Assembly: GCF_004365705.1 (NCBI RefSeq)
Contig: NZ_SOBN01000001.1
Coordinates: 4,574,001 to 4,638,000, forward strand
Direction: 5' to 3'
Source of the DNA: Streptomyces sp. 846.5
GTDB lineage: Bacteria; Actinomycetota; Actinomycetes; Streptomycetales; Streptomycetaceae
Length of the DNA stretch: 64,000 nucleotides
The notes under the pieces were generated by a model. That model made no database searches. It was not told the DNA's origin and saw only the letters and a list, made by a program, of their open reading frames with translations. Made by a program: the position numbers and the translations under genes. Positions 8,046-15,864 of the stretch are shown here, in pieces. How positions within the stretch are numbered: position 1 is the stretch's first letter; each line of letters opens with the position of its first letter.

Positions 8046-8354
8046 CTAGTAGTAGACGTCCACCGCCGACCAGTTGCCGGTGGACTGCCCTGCGGCCACC
8101 GTGCCGGCGTTGCCCGCCACGCCGCCGGTGTTGGCACTGTTGGAGGCCCCGCCTCCGGTGCCGGTCTGCTGGGACGCGTCGGCGTTGCCCTTGACCGCGC
8201 CGCTGAGGCCGCCAGAGCCGTCATTGCTGACGATGCTGCTGTTGGACTGCTGCGAGGCGCCGGAGGCGTTGCTCGCCGCGGATGCCTGTCCGATGCCGAG
8301 GCACATGAAGGCTGCCAGCGCGGTGAACGCCGCGAAGGTGCGCAAACGGGACAC
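8046..8354 (-). CDS. Small secreted Ser/Asn/Gln/Gly-rich protein
   Basis: This 102-residue protein begins with GTG at 8354 after GGGAG (MSRLRTFAAFTALAAFMCLG). It has a signal peptide cut near ASA. The roughly 75-residue mature chain is low-complexity: NASGASQQSNSSIVSN, GADASQQ- and NTGG-like runs ending in NWSAVDVYY, with no cysteine after the signal. Polar N/Q/S/G content with aromatic residues only at the end recalls amyloid-forming or surface-coat proteins such as chaplins or curlins. It lacks the chaplin motif, however, so that is only a resemblance. The reading frame stays open further upstream, but the hydrophobic signal and ribosome-binding site fix this start. Confidence 0.7.
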   Translation of the reverse strand: MSRLRTFAAFTALAAFMCLGIGQASAASNASGASQQSNSSIVSNDGSGGLSGAVKGNADASQQTGTGGGASNSANTGGVAGNAGTVAAGQSTGNWSAVDVYY

Positions 8355-8469
8355 GCGATCTCCCTGTTCATGGTGTGGATGGTGACGGGGGGCTGGCCGA
8401 CCCCTGCCGTCGGTCCTGACGTCGCGTGCCCAGCATTCACCAACAAGTCGATAAAGTTCCATCCAGATC

Positions 8470-8481
8470 GGGACATGTCCC
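8470..8481. promoter_or_regulatory. Candidate operator palindrome GGGACATGTCCC
   Basis: This perfect 12-bp palindrome lies in the divergent region (8355-8622) between the secreted low-complexity protein and the ThrE-type exporter, about 115 bp upstream of the former's start. The location suits a dimeric regulator. No cognate protein is evident. Confidence 0.35.
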
Positions 8482-8622
8482 CCGAATGGGGTCAGTAACC
8501 GATGGTCGCCCCTTTCGTTGAGCCGGGGCCGCGTCAACCCGCAGGTGTGCGTCACCCTTGCTGATCAGGCACAGTTGACCCCGACTCGCATGATTGAGGA
8601 GCTGAGAGAACAAGGAGCAGAG

Positions 8623-10239
8623 GTGCCCGAGGGCAGCAGGCCTGAGCAGGACGACGACACCAGGGGGACGGTCACCCCCGGGCTGCTCGGACACGCCGAA
8701 CCGGTGGGCACCACCCCCTCGTCCCTGGAGCAGAGCCCGGCGCCGGTGCCGGTGCCGCCGGGCGAGGACTGGGTGGCCCTCGGCTACACCCCTCCTTCCG
8801 GCATCTCCCTCACCAAGCTCAGCGTCGGCGCCCCCGGCGCCGCCCCCTGGCCGGACCGGATGCGCACCCTGCTGCGCACCCCCATGTACGAACGCCCCGC
8901 CTTCGAGCGCAGCGCCGCCCCCGAGCAGGCCGAGGTCGGCCCCAATGTGCCCCGGGTCCTCGACCTGACGCTCCGTATCGGCGAGCTGCTGCTCGCCAGC
9001 GGCGAGAGCGCCGAGGACGTCGAGGCGGCCATGCTGGGCGTCAGCCACGCCTACGGACTGGACCGCTGCGAGCCGCAGGTCACCTTCACCCTGATCTCCA
9101 TCTCCTACCAGCCCTCACTGGTGGAGCCGCCGGTCACCGCCTCCCGGGTGGTCCGCCGCCGGGGCTCGGACTACACCCGGCTCGGGGCGGTCTACCGGCT
9201 GGTCGCCGACATCACCGCGGAGCAGGTCAGCACCGAGGACGCGTACCGCAGGCTCGCCGAGATCCGCCGCAACCGGCACCCCTACCCCGGCTGGGTGCTG
9301 TCGCTGGGCACCGGACTGCTGGCCGGCTCGGCGACGCTGCTAGTCGGCGGCAGGGGCGACGCCCAGGCCTGGCTGGTGTTCGCCGCCGCCTTCGTCGCGG
9401 CGGTCATCGGCGACCGGCTGGCCTGGGGCGTCGCCAGGAAGGGGCTGCCGGAGTTCTACCAGTTCGTGGTCGCGGCCATGCCGGCCGCCGGGATGGGCGT
9501 GGTGCTCACCCTGGGCGACTCAGGGCTGCGCGGCTCGGTGGTGATCACCGGTGGCCTGTTCGCGCTGCTGCCCGGACGCGCCCTGGTCGCCGCCGTCGCC
9601 GACGGCCTCACCGGCTTCTACATCACCGCGGCGGCTCGGCTGCTGGAGGTTGTCTACCTGGTCGTCGGCATCGTTCTGGGCGTCCTGCTGGTGCTCTACG
9701 TCGGCGTCAACGTCAGCGCCTCGCTGCACCCCGAGCAGACCTTCGCCACCCACGCCTTCCCGGCGCTGCAACTGCCCGCCGCGATGGCGCTCACCCTGTT
9801 CTTCGCGGTCCTGCTGCAGACCTCCCGCCGGGTGCTGCCCTTCGTCACCTGCTTCGGCGGCGTCGGCTGGGCGGTGTACGGGGTGCTCACCGTCGAGGGC
9901 AGGCTCTCGCCGATCATCGCCACCGGGCTGGCCTCCGGGACGGTGGGCCTGTTCGGCCAGCTCGCCTCGCGCTACCGTTACGCCTCCTCGCTGCCGTACG
10001 TCACCGCCGCGCTGGGACCGCTGATGCCGGGCTCGGTGATCTACCTGGGCCTGCTCTCCTTCGCCAAGGGCGACCCGATCAACGGCCTGGTCTCGATCAG
10101 CCGGGCTGCGGCCATCGCCCTGGCCCTGGCCGTCGGGGTGAACCTCGGCGGCGAGGTGGCCCGGATGTTCCTGAGGGTTCCCCAGGGCGACGCGCCCGCA
10201 GTGGTGCGCCGCGCCGCCAAGCGCACCCGCGGGTTCTGA
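8623..10239 (+). CDS. ThrE-family threonine/serine exporter
   Basis: This 538-residue polytopic membrane protein fuses the two halves of the ThrE family. An N-terminal DUF1212 domain (about 110-250) precedes several helices (GWVLSLGTGLLAGSATLLV, then AAAFVAAVIG). A C-terminal ThrE_2 half follows (LQLPAAMALTLFFAVLLQTS, then LPYVTAALGPLMPG), giving about ten membrane segments. It probably exports small hydroxy-amino acids across the inner membrane. The GTG at 8623 follows AAGGAG at optimal spacing and is preferred over an ATG at 8590 or a TTG at 8518. A proline-rich cytosolic leader of about 90 residues precedes the conserved part. The gene is followed 28 bp later by a membrane protein in the same operon. 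Confidence 0.88.
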   Translation: MPEGSRPEQDDDTRGTVTPGLLGHAEPVGTTPSSLEQSPAPVPVPPGEDWVALGYTPPSGISLTKLSVGAPGAAPWPDRMRTLLRTPMYERPAFERSAAPEQAEVGPNVPRVLDLTLRIGELLLASGESAEDVEAAMLGVSHAYGLDRCEPQVTFTLISISYQPSLVEPPVTASRVVRRRGSDYTRLGAVYRLVADITAEQVSTEDAYRRLAEIRRNRHPYPGWVLSLGTGLLAGSATLLVGGRGDAQAWLVFAAAFVAAVIGDRLAWGVARKGLPEFYQFVVAAMPAAGMGVVLTLGDSGLRGSVVITGGLFALLPGRALVAAVADGLTGFYITAAARLLEVVYLVVGIVLGVLLVLYVGVNVSASLHPEQTFATHAFPALQLPAAMALTLFFAVLLQTSRRVLPFVTCFGGVGWAVYGVLTVEGRLSPIIATGLASGTVGLFGQLASRYRYASSLPYVTAALGPLMPGSVIYLGLLSFAKGDPINGLVSISRAAAIALALAVGVNLGGEVARMFLRVPQGDAPAVVRRAAKRTRGF

Positions 10240-10267
10240 CGGACCGGGCCGGAAGGGAGCGACGACC

Positions 10268-11185
10268 ATGTGGCAGCACTTCTGGGAGCTCTACGCCCGC
10301 CACATCCAGGACCCGGGCAAGCAGCCGCTGTTCCTGGTCCTGGTCGGCTTCATCGGCTCCTTCCTGTTCATCCGCTTCAGCGTGCGCATGATCCGCCGCG
10401 GGGTGCGCTGGTGGCCGGGCAACGTCACCCCCGGCGGCCTGCACATCCACCATGTCGTCTTCGGCATGTTCTTCCTGCTGCTCGGCGGGATCGGCGCGTT
10501 CGCCACCGCCGGGACCCACCCCTGGCTGGACCTCTTCGGCCTGGTCTTCGGCGTCGGCTGCGGACTGGTGCTGGACGAGTTCGCGCTGCTGCTGCACCTG
10601 GAGGACGTCTACTGGAGCGAGCAGGGCCGCAAGTCCGTGGACGCGGTCATCGTCGGCATCCTCCTCACCGGGCTGCTGCTGGTCGGCTACCTGCCGCTGG
10701 GCGTCACCCCGGACAGCAACGCCCGCTGGGGCCTGATCGGGATCATCTGCGCCAATGCGCTGTTCACCGTGGCCACACTGCTCAAGGGGAAGTTCTGGAG
10801 CGGCATGATCGGCATCATGCTGCCCGGCGTCTCCTGGATCGCCGCGGTCCGGCTGGCCCGGCCCAACAGCCCGTGGGCGCGCTGGCGCTACACCGGCAAC
10901 CCGCGCAAGTTCGCCCGGGCGAGGCGGCGCGAGGGCCGCTGGCACCGCCGCGCCGACATCGCCCGGCAGTGGCTCTTCGACCTGATCGCCGGCAAACCGA
11001 CGCCCCCCGGAGCGCGGCCCACCCGGGCCCACTTGCTCGCCGAACGGATGGCCGCGAGGCTGGAGCGCCCAGCCCGCCACCCGCACGACGACGAACGCAT
11101 CCGCCGCCTCCGGGCCGCGAGGGCCCGTCGCAGCACGGTCACCGCAGGTAGGCCAAGGCGGGGGGCGGCTCGCCGTCGGGGGTGA
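10268..11185 (+). CDS. Integral membrane protein with HxHH motif, unknown function
   Basis: This 305-residue protein has about six membrane segments in its first 200 residues and a very basic cytosolic tail of about 100 residues (RRREGRWHRRADIARQ and on). The signature GGLHIHH (H59, H61, H62) at the start of helix 2, with acidic residues in LDEFALLLHLEDVYW (about 105-120), could form an intramembrane metal site. GGAAGGGAGCG precedes the ATG. Position suggests co-transcription with the ThrE-type exporter. I know this only as a conserved actinobacterial membrane protein without a defined role. Confidence 0.8.
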   Translation: MWQHFWELYARHIQDPGKQPLFLVLVGFIGSFLFIRFSVRMIRRGVRWWPGNVTPGGLHIHHVVFGMFFLLLGGIGAFATAGTHPWLDLFGLVFGVGCGLVLDEFALLLHLEDVYWSEQGRKSVDAVIVGILLTGLLLVGYLPLGVTPDSNARWGLIGIICANALFTVATLLKGKFWSGMIGIMLPGVSWIAAVRLARPNSPWARWRYTGNPRKFARARRREGRWHRRADIARQWLFDLIAGKPTPPGARPTRAHLLAERMAARLERPARHPHDDERIRRLRAARARRSTVTAGRPRRGAARRRG

Positions 11186-11211
11186 GGTGCACGGGGCTGC
11201 ATGGTTTCTGT

Positions 11212-11287
11212 TCGCGCAGTTCCCCGCGCCCCTATGGGTCTGCAACTGGCCCAGTTGCACTTGCTAGGGGCGCGGGGAACTGCGCGA
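11212..11287. repeat. Dispersed palindromic element, copy B
   Basis: Perfect 23-bp arms lie at 11212-11234 and 11265-11287. A perfect nested hairpin, TGCAACTGG-C-CCAGTTGCA, occupies 11241-11259. The element sits 27 bp after the HxHH membrane protein gene and before the NlpC/P60 gene, in tandem orientation. Its left flank reads GGTTTCTGTTCG and its right flank CGACAAGCC, so the two outer ends are of different types. Confidence 0.92.
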
Positions 11288-11388
11288 CAAGCCCCCCACC
11301 TGGCGGCACGTCCGCTGCGAACCTTCCGTACCTGTGACAACACTGGTGACGAGTAGTCAGTTAAGACCCGTTGCCGGAGGTGCCCCGC

Positions 11389-12564
11389 GTGCGCAGCCGA
11401 ACCCTAGCCCTCGCGTTGGTCCTAGGCCTCCTCCCCACTGGTGCGGCCCTCGCAGATGAGCAACCGCCCAGCGCCGCCCAGGTGCAAGCCGCCCAGCAGG
11501 CGGCAGCCCGCCGCGCGGGCCAGGCGGAGGCCGCGACCCGGGCCCTCGCCGCCGCGCAGGCGACCGCGCAGGCCCTGGACGTCCGGGTCGAGCAGGCCGT
11601 GGAACGGCACAACGGCGCGGTGCTGCGCCAGCAGCAGGCGGAGGCGCAGGGCGCCGAGGCCCAGCGCATGGCAGCGACGGCCGCCGCCACCGCCGATTCG
11701 GCCCGCGCTGCCGCCGCGGCACTGGCCGCGGCCCAGTACCGCGGCGATGTACAGCCCGGTCTCGCCGCCTTCGCCGGGCTGCTCTCGGCCCGCGACATGC
11801 ACGCGGCGAGCGTCCGGCGGGAGGCGGTCCGCTCGGTCGTCGACGAGACCCGCAGGGTGGTGGACACCGCGGCCGCCGCCTCCGCGGACGCGACCGCGGC
11901 CTCCGCCGTCGCGGCGCGAGCCGCCGGCGCCGCACAGGCGGCCACCGCCGAGGTGACGCAGGCTCAGCAGCAGATGCAGGCGCAGCTGACGGCCCAGCAG
12001 ACCGAGGTCGCCCGGCTCGTCGCCGAGCGCACCACCCTGCTGGCACAGCTCGCCGCCGCCCAGCAGATCTCCGTGGCCCTGGCCGCCGCCCGCCAGCAGG
12101 CCCTCGCCGAGGCCGCCGCCAGGGCGGCAGCCGACGCCGCCCGCAAGGCCGCTCTGTCGGCCGCCGCCGGCCACTCCGCCGACGCGTCCCCGTACCGCCC
12201 CGGCGACGCCTCGGCGGCCGTCAGCTTCGCCCGCGCCCAGCTCGGCCTCCCGTACGTCTGGGGCGGTGCGGGTCCGCAGACCTACGACTGCTCGGGCCTC
12301 ACCATGCGCTCCTGGCAACGCGCCGGCGTCGAGCTGCCCCACTTCGCCGCCGACCAGTACGCCCGCTCGACCCCGGTCTCCTACAGCAGTCTCCGCCCCG
12401 GTGACCTGGTCTTCTGGTCCCACGACGGCACCCCCCAGGACATCTACCACGTCGCCCTCTACCTCGGCGACGACCGGATGATCGAGGCCCCCCGCACCGG
12501 CGACGTCGTCAAGGTCGCCAGCCTCTGGATCATGGGCACCCCCAACTTCTACGCCCGCCCCTGA
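11389..12564 (+). CDS. Secreted NlpC/P60 peptidoglycan endopeptidase with coiled coil
   Basis: This 391-residue cell-wall hydrolase has a signal peptide (MRSRTLALALVLGLLPTG, cut near ALA). An Ala/Gln-rich coiled coil of about 240 residues follows, as in RipA-type proteins. The C-terminal NlpC/P60 domain has catalytic Cys in YDCSGL and His in YHVALYLG. It should cleave D-Glu-meso/LL-DAP bonds in stem peptides, with the coiled coil acting as an inhibitory or docking segment. GGAGG 8 bp before the GTG at 11389 fixes the start over a TTG at 11371 and a GTG at 11380. No other wall gene adjoins. Confidence 0.92.
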   Translation: MRSRTLALALVLGLLPTGAALADEQPPSAAQVQAAQQAAARRAGQAEAATRALAAAQATAQALDVRVEQAVERHNGAVLRQQQAEAQGAEAQRMAATAAATADSARAAAAALAAAQYRGDVQPGLAAFAGLLSARDMHAASVRREAVRSVVDETRRVVDTAAAASADATAASAVAARAAGAAQAATAEVTQAQQQMQAQLTAQQTEVARLVAERTTLLAQLAAAQQISVALAAARQQALAEAAARAAADAARKAALSAAAGHSADASPYRPGDASAAVSFARAQLGLPYVWGGAGPQTYDCSGLTMRSWQRAGVELPHFAADQYARSTPVSYSSLRPGDLVFWSHDGTPQDIYHVALYLGDDRMIEAPRTGDVVKVASLWIMGTPNFYARP

Positions 12565-12589
12565 CACCGGACCGCTACCCTGTCGTCGC

Positions 12590-13240
12590 ATGAGCCCGGA
12601 CGGCTGGTTGGCCGACACCCGTACCTCCTACGACACAGTCGCGGTCAGCTACGCCGACCAGCTGCGCCATGCGCTCGACGACAAGCCGTACCTCCGGGCC
12701 GCGCTGGCCCTGTTCGCCGAAGCGGTCCATGACGCCGGCGGCGGGCCGGTGGCGGACCTCGGATGCGGACCGGGCCACGTCACCGCCCACCTGCACAGGC
12801 TGGGCGTCGACGCGTTCGGCATCGACGTCTCGCCCGGGATGGTCGACGTGGCCCGAAGGGACCACCCCGAACTCCGGTTCGAGGTGGGCTCGATGACGGA
12901 GCTTCACCTCGCCGACGCCTCGATCGCCGGCGCACTCGCCTTCTGGTCGCTGATCCACATCCCCGACGACGAGATCCCGGCGGTCTTCGACGGCTTCATG
13001 CGGGTCCTGCGCCCCGGCGCACCCCTTCTGATCGGCTTTCACCTGGGCGACGGATCCCGTCTGAAGACCCAGGGCTACGGCGGCCACCCCATGAAGGTCC
13101 ACGTCCACCGCCGACGACCCGCCCACCTGAGCGCCTGGCTCCGCGACGCCGGCTTCACCGTCGAGACCGAGATGCTGCTCGACCCGGAGGGGAGCGCCCC
13201 GGGCGCCATTCTCTTCGCCCGAGCCGAACGCCACGGATAG
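12590..13240 (+). CDS. Class I SAM-dependent methyltransferase
   Basis: This 216-residue enzyme has the SAM-binding motif I VADLGCGPGH (about 54-63), the acidic motif II FGIDVSPGM, and motif IV/V region GALAFWSLIHI followed by LRPGAPLLIGFH. This is the Methyltransf_25/11 type, often acting on small molecules. The substrate is unknown. It starts 25 bp after the NlpC/P60 gene and ends 9 bp before the F420-type oxidoreductase, so the three may be one transcript. Confidence 0.85.
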   Translation: MSPDGWLADTRTSYDTVAVSYADQLRHALDDKPYLRAALALFAEAVHDAGGGPVADLGCGPGHVTAHLHRLGVDAFGIDVSPGMVDVARRDHPELRFEVGSMTELHLADASIAGALAFWSLIHIPDDEIPAVFDGFMRVLRPGAPLLIGFHLGDGSRLKTQGYGGHPMKVHVHRRRPAHLSAWLRDAGFTVETEMLLDPEGSAPGAILFARAERHG

Positions 13241-13249
13241 GGTGACGGT

Positions 13250-13642
13250 GTGTCCCGCTATCACGAGCTCAAGTTCCGCGCTGTGACGACGTTCCAGCGC
13301 AGGATCGCCAACCCGCTCTCCAGGCGGATGCCGAGCCAGGTCCTGCTGGAGACCAAGGGGCGGACGTCCGGGCTGCCCAGGCAGACCCCGGTCGGCGGCC
13401 GCCGGATCGAGGACGCGTTCTGGCTGGTCTCCGAGTACGGCGACAAGTCGCAGTACGTGCGGAACATCCAGGCCGACCCGCAGGTGCGAGTCCGCATCAG
13501 GGGCACCTGGTACACCGGCACCGCCCACCTGCTCCCGCAGGACGACCCCCGCGCCCGGCTCAGGACCCTCCCCCGCTACAACAGCACCGCCGTCCAGGCC
13601 TTCGGCACCAACCTGCTGACGGTCCGCATCGACCTCAGCTAG
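13250..13642 (+). CDS. Deazaflavin (F420)-dependent nitroreductase-family oxidoreductase
   Basis: This 130-residue split beta-barrel protein belongs to the DUF385/Ddn family. It has the typical LLETKGRTSGLPRQTPV strand-loop and SQYVRNIQADPQVRVRIRG, which bind F420H2 phosphate and deazaflavin. Ddn of Mycobacterium reduces quinones and activates nitroimidazoles. Here the substrate is not predictable. A GTG start at 13250 lies 9 bp after the methyltransferase stop, so the pair is likely co-transcribed. It ends just before a strong bidirectional terminator facing ppa. Confidence 0.85.
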   Translation: MSRYHELKFRAVTTFQRRIANPLSRRMPSQVLLETKGRTSGLPRQTPVGGRRIEDAFWLVSEYGDKSQYVRNIQADPQVRVRIRGTWYTGTAHLLPQDDPRARLRTLPRYNSTAVQAFGTNLLTVRIDLS

Positions 13643-13660
13643 GCCCCGCGCCCCTCACGA

Positions 13661-13707
13661 CACCGCCGCCCCGGCTCCCGTCGAACAACGGGGCCGAGGC
13701 GGCGGTG
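13661..13707. terminator. Bidirectional terminator hairpin
   Basis: A near-perfect GC stem of about 20 bp (CACCGCCGCCCCGGC... / ...GCCGAGGCGGCGGTG) lies around a short CGAACA loop, between the convergent F420-type oxidoreductase and ppa genes. Confidence 0.75.
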
Positions 13708-13733
13708 GGGCGGTGCAGCGGGCGGTGCGGCGG

Positions 13734-14228
13734 TCAGTGGGACTGGCCGGAGTCCGCGAGGCGCTTGATGGAGTTGACGATCTCCTCCTCGGCCTCGACG
13801 CGGCCGACCCAGTGGGCGCCCTCGACCGACTTGCCGGGCTCCAGGTCCTTGTAGACCTCGAAGAAGTGCTGGATCTCCAGGCGGTCGAACTCCGACACGT
13901 GGTGGATGTCGCGCAGGTGCTCCCAGCGCGGGTCCGAGGCCGGGACGCAGAGCAGCTTGTCGTCGCCGCCCGCCTCGTCGGTCATGTGGAACATGCCGAT
14001 CGCGCGGCACTTGATCAGGCAGCCGGGGAAGGTGGGCTCCTCCAGGATGACCAGGGCGTCCAGCGGGTCGCCGTCCTCACCGAGGGTGCCCTCGACGAAG
14101 CCGTAGTCGGCCGGGTAGCGCGTCGAGGTGAAGAGCATCCGGTCCAGGAAGATGCGACCAGTCTCGTGGTCGACCTCGTACTTGTTCCGCGAGCCCTTCG
14201 GAATCTCGATCGTGACGTCGAACTCCAC
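13734..14228 (-). CDS. ppa: Inorganic pyrophosphatase
   Basis: This 164-residue soluble family I pyrophosphatase hydrolyses PPi to two phosphates and so drives biosynthesis. The conserved blocks are present: [33 protein letters not shown] (metal-binding acidic cluster) and KDLEPGKSV. The GTG start at 14228 follows GGAGGAG, an ideal ribosome-binding site. It diverges from dacB, with about 97 bp of shared promoter space containing an AT-rich TTCCTATAGATG stretch. The arrangement ppa / dacB / zincin / tilS / hpt / ftsH is typical of streptomycetes. Confidence 0.97.
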   Translation of the reverse strand: MEFDVTIEIPKGSRNKYEVDHETGRIFLDRMLFTSTRYPADYGFVEGTLGEDGDPLDALVILEEPTFPGCLIKCRAIGMFHMTDEAGGDDKLLCVPASDPRWEHLRDIHHVSEFDRLEIQHFFEVYKDLEPGKSVEGAHWVGRVEAEEEIVNSIKRLADSGQSH

Positions 14229-14325
14229 AGCTCCTCCATTGCTTCCTATAGATGTGCGCAGTCAGTCGTTCGCAGCCAATAGTGTCTCCTACAGCAAGGG
14301 GTGCTCGGGAAAGGGGCAGGTCCGG

Positions 14326-15837
14326 ATGGGTTCTTGGTGGGGGACTGCGGCGCGGAACTACGCGCTGGCGCCGACGCGGACCGTCGCGGCGGTGTCCGGG
14401 GCGTTGGGACTCGCACTGGCCGTGGGTAGTGTCGCCGCCGCCGGCCCCTGGCACGGCGGCCAGCGGACCTCCGAGTGGCAGTGGGCCCGAGGAGCGGTGG
14501 TCTACCACGGGTGGTACGTGCAGGTCCGACCAAGGCCCGCGCCCCAACCGGACTGGGTCGCGCCGCAGGCCGTGCTCAGCGGGGCCGTCGTCGGCGCCAG
14601 CCCCACCGCGGGCCAGAGCGGCAGCGCGGACGCCGCCGCTCCCACCGCGAAGGGCCTCGCCACCGAGCTGGGCTCGGCCCTGGCCGCCCCGGTGCTCGGC
14701 CAGTTCACCGCCTCGGTCGTGGACGCCGCCACCGGCAAGACCCTCTACGCCAAGGGCCAGGACACCCCGCAGGCCCCCGCCTCCACCAACAAGATCGCCA
14801 CCTCGGTCGCCGCCCTCTCCCTGCTCGGCCCCGAGCACCGCTTCACCACCCGGGTGGTCAGCACCGCCCCCGGCCAGATCGTCCTGGTCGGCGGTGGCGA
14901 CCCCACCCTCACCGCCGCCCCGACCGGCGGCGCCGACCCCCGGGCCAGCCTGGCCACGCTCGCCGACCGCACCGCCGCGGCCCTCAAAGCGAGCGGTACC
15001 GGCACGGTACGTCTGGGGTACGACATCTCCCTGTTCAGCGGCCCCGCGCAGACCCCGGCTGCCAACGTCGGCGACAACGTCGCGCTGGTCCAGGCCCTGA
15101 CCGTGGACGAGGGCCGGATCGACCCCAACAGCACCGAGAACGCCCCCCGCTACAGCGACCCCGCCGCGACCGCCGCCGCCCGGTTCGCCGCGCTGCTCGT
15201 CAAGCGCGGCATCGCCGTCCAGCAGAGCTCGCCGTCCAGAACCACCGTGTCCGCCGCGGTGAAGGCCGCCGCGCCGCTGGCCCAGGTCCGGTCGCAGCCG
15301 CTGAGCGAGATCGTCGAGCAGATGCTGACCGCGAGCGACAACGACTACGCCGAGGCCCTCGGCCACCAGGCGGCGCTCGCCTCCGGCCGGCCGGCCACCT
15401 TCGCCGGCGGCGCGGCCGCGGTGACCCAGGCGCTCACCGCGCTCGGCGTTCCGCTGGGGAGCACCCACCTGGTCGACGCCAGCGGGCTCTCCGCCGACGA
15501 CGGCATCCCGGCCGCCGTGCTCACGAGGCTGCTGCTGCTCGCCTCCTCCTCGGCCCACCCGGAACTGCGCGCCGTCGTCACCGGGCTGCCGATCGCCGGC
15601 TACACCGGCACCCTCGCCGACCGCTTCGCCGGCGACAGCAGCGACTCCGGAGTAGGACTGGTCCGGGCCAAGACCGGATCCCTGAGTACCGTCAACACCC
15701 TTGCGGGGCTTGTCATGGACCGCGACGGCAGGCTGCTGGCCTTCTCCTTCATGTCCAACGCGAGCGGCGACGTGACCGCCGCCCGCAACGCCCTGGACCG
15801 TCTCGCCGGGCGCGTCGCAGTATGCGGCTGCCGCTGA
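14326..15837 (+). CDS. dacB: D-alanyl-D-alanine carboxypeptidase/endopeptidase (PBP4 type)
   Basis: This 503-residue penicillin-binding protein of family S13 trims peptidoglycan stem peptides outside the membrane. An N-terminal signal-anchor (about 20-40) and a Pro/Ala linker precede the catalytic domain. Its three motifs are S153-x-x-K156 (PASTNK), S337-D-N339 and K449-T-G451, so the active site is complete. The ATG at 14326 follows AAAGGGGCAGG. An upstream in-frame ATG overlaps ppa on the other strand and is discarded. It lies 27 bp before the zincin gene, with which it is probably co-transcribed. Confidence 0.93.
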   Translation: MGSWWGTAARNYALAPTRTVAAVSGALGLALAVGSVAAAGPWHGGQRTSEWQWARGAVVYHGWYVQVRPRPAPQPDWVAPQAVLSGAVVGASPTAGQSGSADAAAPTAKGLATELGSALAAPVLGQFTASVVDAATGKTLYAKGQDTPQAPASTNKIATSVAALSLLGPEHRFTTRVVSTAPGQIVLVGGGDPTLTAAPTGGADPRASLATLADRTAAALKASGTGTVRLGYDISLFSGPAQTPAANVGDNVALVQALTVDEGRIDPNSTENAPRYSDPAATAAARFAALLVKRGIAVQQSSPSRTTVSAAVKAAAPLAQVRSQPLSEIVEQMLTASDNDYAEALGHQAALASGRPATFAGGAAAVTQALTALGVPLGSTHLVDASGLSADDGIPAAVLTRLLLLASSSAHPELRAVVTGLPIAGYTGTLADRFAGDSSDSGVGLVRAKTGSLSTVNTLAGLVMDRDGRLLAFSFMSNASGDVTAARNALDRLAGRVAVCGCR

Positions 15838-15864
15838 AGGGCAGGAGCACGTACGGTTGCTGAC

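Noticed and set aside
13641-13656. A GGCCCCGCGCCCCTC stretch resembling one arm of the palindrome family
   Set aside because: It matches only about 12 bases of the core, lacks a paired arm, and lies in a very GC-rich terminator. It is too short to call a relic.
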